DNA of 6,731 bases. Origin: Gammaproteobacteria bacterium. Lineage in GTDB: Bacteria > Pseudomonadota > Gammaproteobacteria > Steroidobacterales > Steroidobacteraceae. The stretch lies in NCBI GenBank assembly GCA_019242385.1, contig JAFAVO010000071.1:1-6731 (forward strand). Direction: 5' to 3'. Numbering within the stretch: the stretch's first letter is position 1; each line of letters begins with the position of its first letter. The notes under the pieces were generated by a model that was given only the letters and a program-made list of their open reading frames with translations, made no database searches and was not told the DNA's origin. Positions 6,032 to 6,731 of this stretch are shown piece by piece. The translations under genes were made by a program, and so were the position numbers.

Positions 6032-6731
6032 CTAGTGCTTGCCCTGCGGCCGCTGTGGCGGCGGGGTGGTCGCAGGTGGCAACGGCTGGCTCGGCGGCAC
6101 CGTCGGTGAGACGGACTCCGGGGTCGCGACCGGCGGCGAGGTTGGCGCATTCACCGTCAGCCAGTTGTTGAGCTCGGCGAGCTGGGTGCGGTCGAGATTG
6201 CCGGCCGCGAGGCGCAGCTGCAGCACGCTCACGATGTAGTCGTAGCGCGCGGTGGCGTAGTCGGTCTCCGCCTGCACCAGCAGCCGCCGCGCGTTGAGCA
6301 CGTCGACCGAGGTGCGCGTCCCCACCTCGTAGCCCGCTTCCGTCGCTTTGAGTGAGGTCTGGTTGGACTCGACCGCCTGCCGCAACGCCTGCACCCGTGC
6401 GATCCCGGTGATCACCCCGAGATAGGCATCGCGCGCCTGGCGCTCAGTGGCGCGCGAGCTCTGCACGACCCCTTCCTTGGCCGCGATCCACTGGTACTCC
6501 GCCTGGCGCACCTTCGACTGGGTAAAACCGCCACTGTAGATCGGCAGCGTGAACTGCAGGCCGATCTGGCGGTCGTTCACCTTACTGTCGACGTTCGAGA
6601 AGCGCTGGCTCTCGAAGATCTGGTCGGAGCTGGTGTAGTTCCACGAGCGACCCGCGACCAGGTCGAGGGTCGGCAGGTGTCCGCCCTGTGCCACATGCAC
6701 GTTCTCGCGGGCAATATCGGCCGACAGACGG
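6032..6731 (-). CDS. tolC: TolC-family outer-membrane channel protein, 5' part outside the window
   Basis: The C-terminal 232 residues of a TolC-type outer-membrane protein are visible, with the frame open at the right edge, so the true start and signal peptide are not seen. TolC proteins form trimeric barrels with long periplasmic helices for efflux pumps and type I secretion. Matching landmarks in the visible part are a helix ending G-G-H-L-P-T-L-D-L (16-24), the strand L-P-I-Y-S-G-G (62-68), the helical S-K-V-R-Q-A-E-Y-Q-W (72-81), Y-E-V-G-T-R-T-S-V-D-V-L-N-A (134-147) and A-R-Y-D-Y-I-V-S-V-L-Q-L-R-L-A-A-G (161-177). These resemble the second TolC repeat. After about residue 194 the tail is proline-rich (14 prolines in 38 residues), which looks disordered and periplasmic. 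A GTG at 6700 is internal and not the real start. The gene converges on waaA with 22 bases between the stops. The tolC symbol reflects the family; a paralogue cannot be excluded. Confidence 0.9.
   Translation of the reverse strand, partial: RLSADIARENVHVAQGGHLPTLDLVAGRSWNYTSSDQIFESQRFSNVDSKVNDRQIGLQFTLPIYSGGFTQSKVRQAEYQWIAAKEGVVQSSRATERQARDAYLGVITGIARVQALRQAVESNQTSLKATEAGYEVGTRTSVDVLNARRLLVQAETDYATARYDYIVSVLQLRLAAGNLDRTQLAELNNWLTVNAPTSPPVATPESVSPTVPPSQPLPPATTPPPQRPQGKH

Noticed and set aside
6032..6700. GTG at 6700 as the start of the TolC-family gene
   Set aside because: The same frame continues upstream to the window edge with TolC-like helix sequence, so the GTG is an internal Val codon.

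Overview
The window is high-GC, gene-dense DNA typical of a Gram-negative proteobacterium. Kdo transferase, Kdo kinase, a heptosyltransferase-type GT9 enzyme and a TolC-family protein all point to an LPS-bearing outer membrane. The combination of KdkA, WaaA and a convergent TolC suggests a gammaproteobacterium, perhaps near Xanthomonadales/Steroidobacter/Nevskiales. That placement is an inference from gene content and protein flavour, not a phylogeny. I see no mobile element, CRISPR array, tRNA or rRNA, and no gene-free stretch longer than 22 bases.

Leftward block (1-3905, minus strand). Three genes are tightly packed and probably co-transcribed from about 3905: a glycosyltransferase family 9 (heptosyltransferase-like) gene, a 130-residue DUF6165 gene overlapping it by ATGA, and a large exported Asp-box (BNR) beta-propeller protein starting 3 bases after the DUF6165 stop. 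The propeller gene runs off the left edge; 819 codons are visible and open.

Rightward block (3918-6009, plus strand). kdkA (Kdo 4-kinase) starts only 12 bases from the divergent GT9 start. It is followed 16 bases later by waaA (Kdo transferase), which probably begins at a TTG codon. Together these genes install Kdo on lipid A precursor at the inner membrane, phosphorylate it, and probably add a following core sugar.

Right edge (6032-6731, minus strand). The C-terminal part of a TolC-family outer-membrane efflux/secretion channel with a proline-rich tail converges on waaA across 22 bases.

The least understood parts are the DUF6165 gene and the secreted propeller coupled to an LPS-core glycosyltransferase. 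This is the best candidate for something undescribed here, but the individual families are known. I see no clear evidence of a wholly new system.
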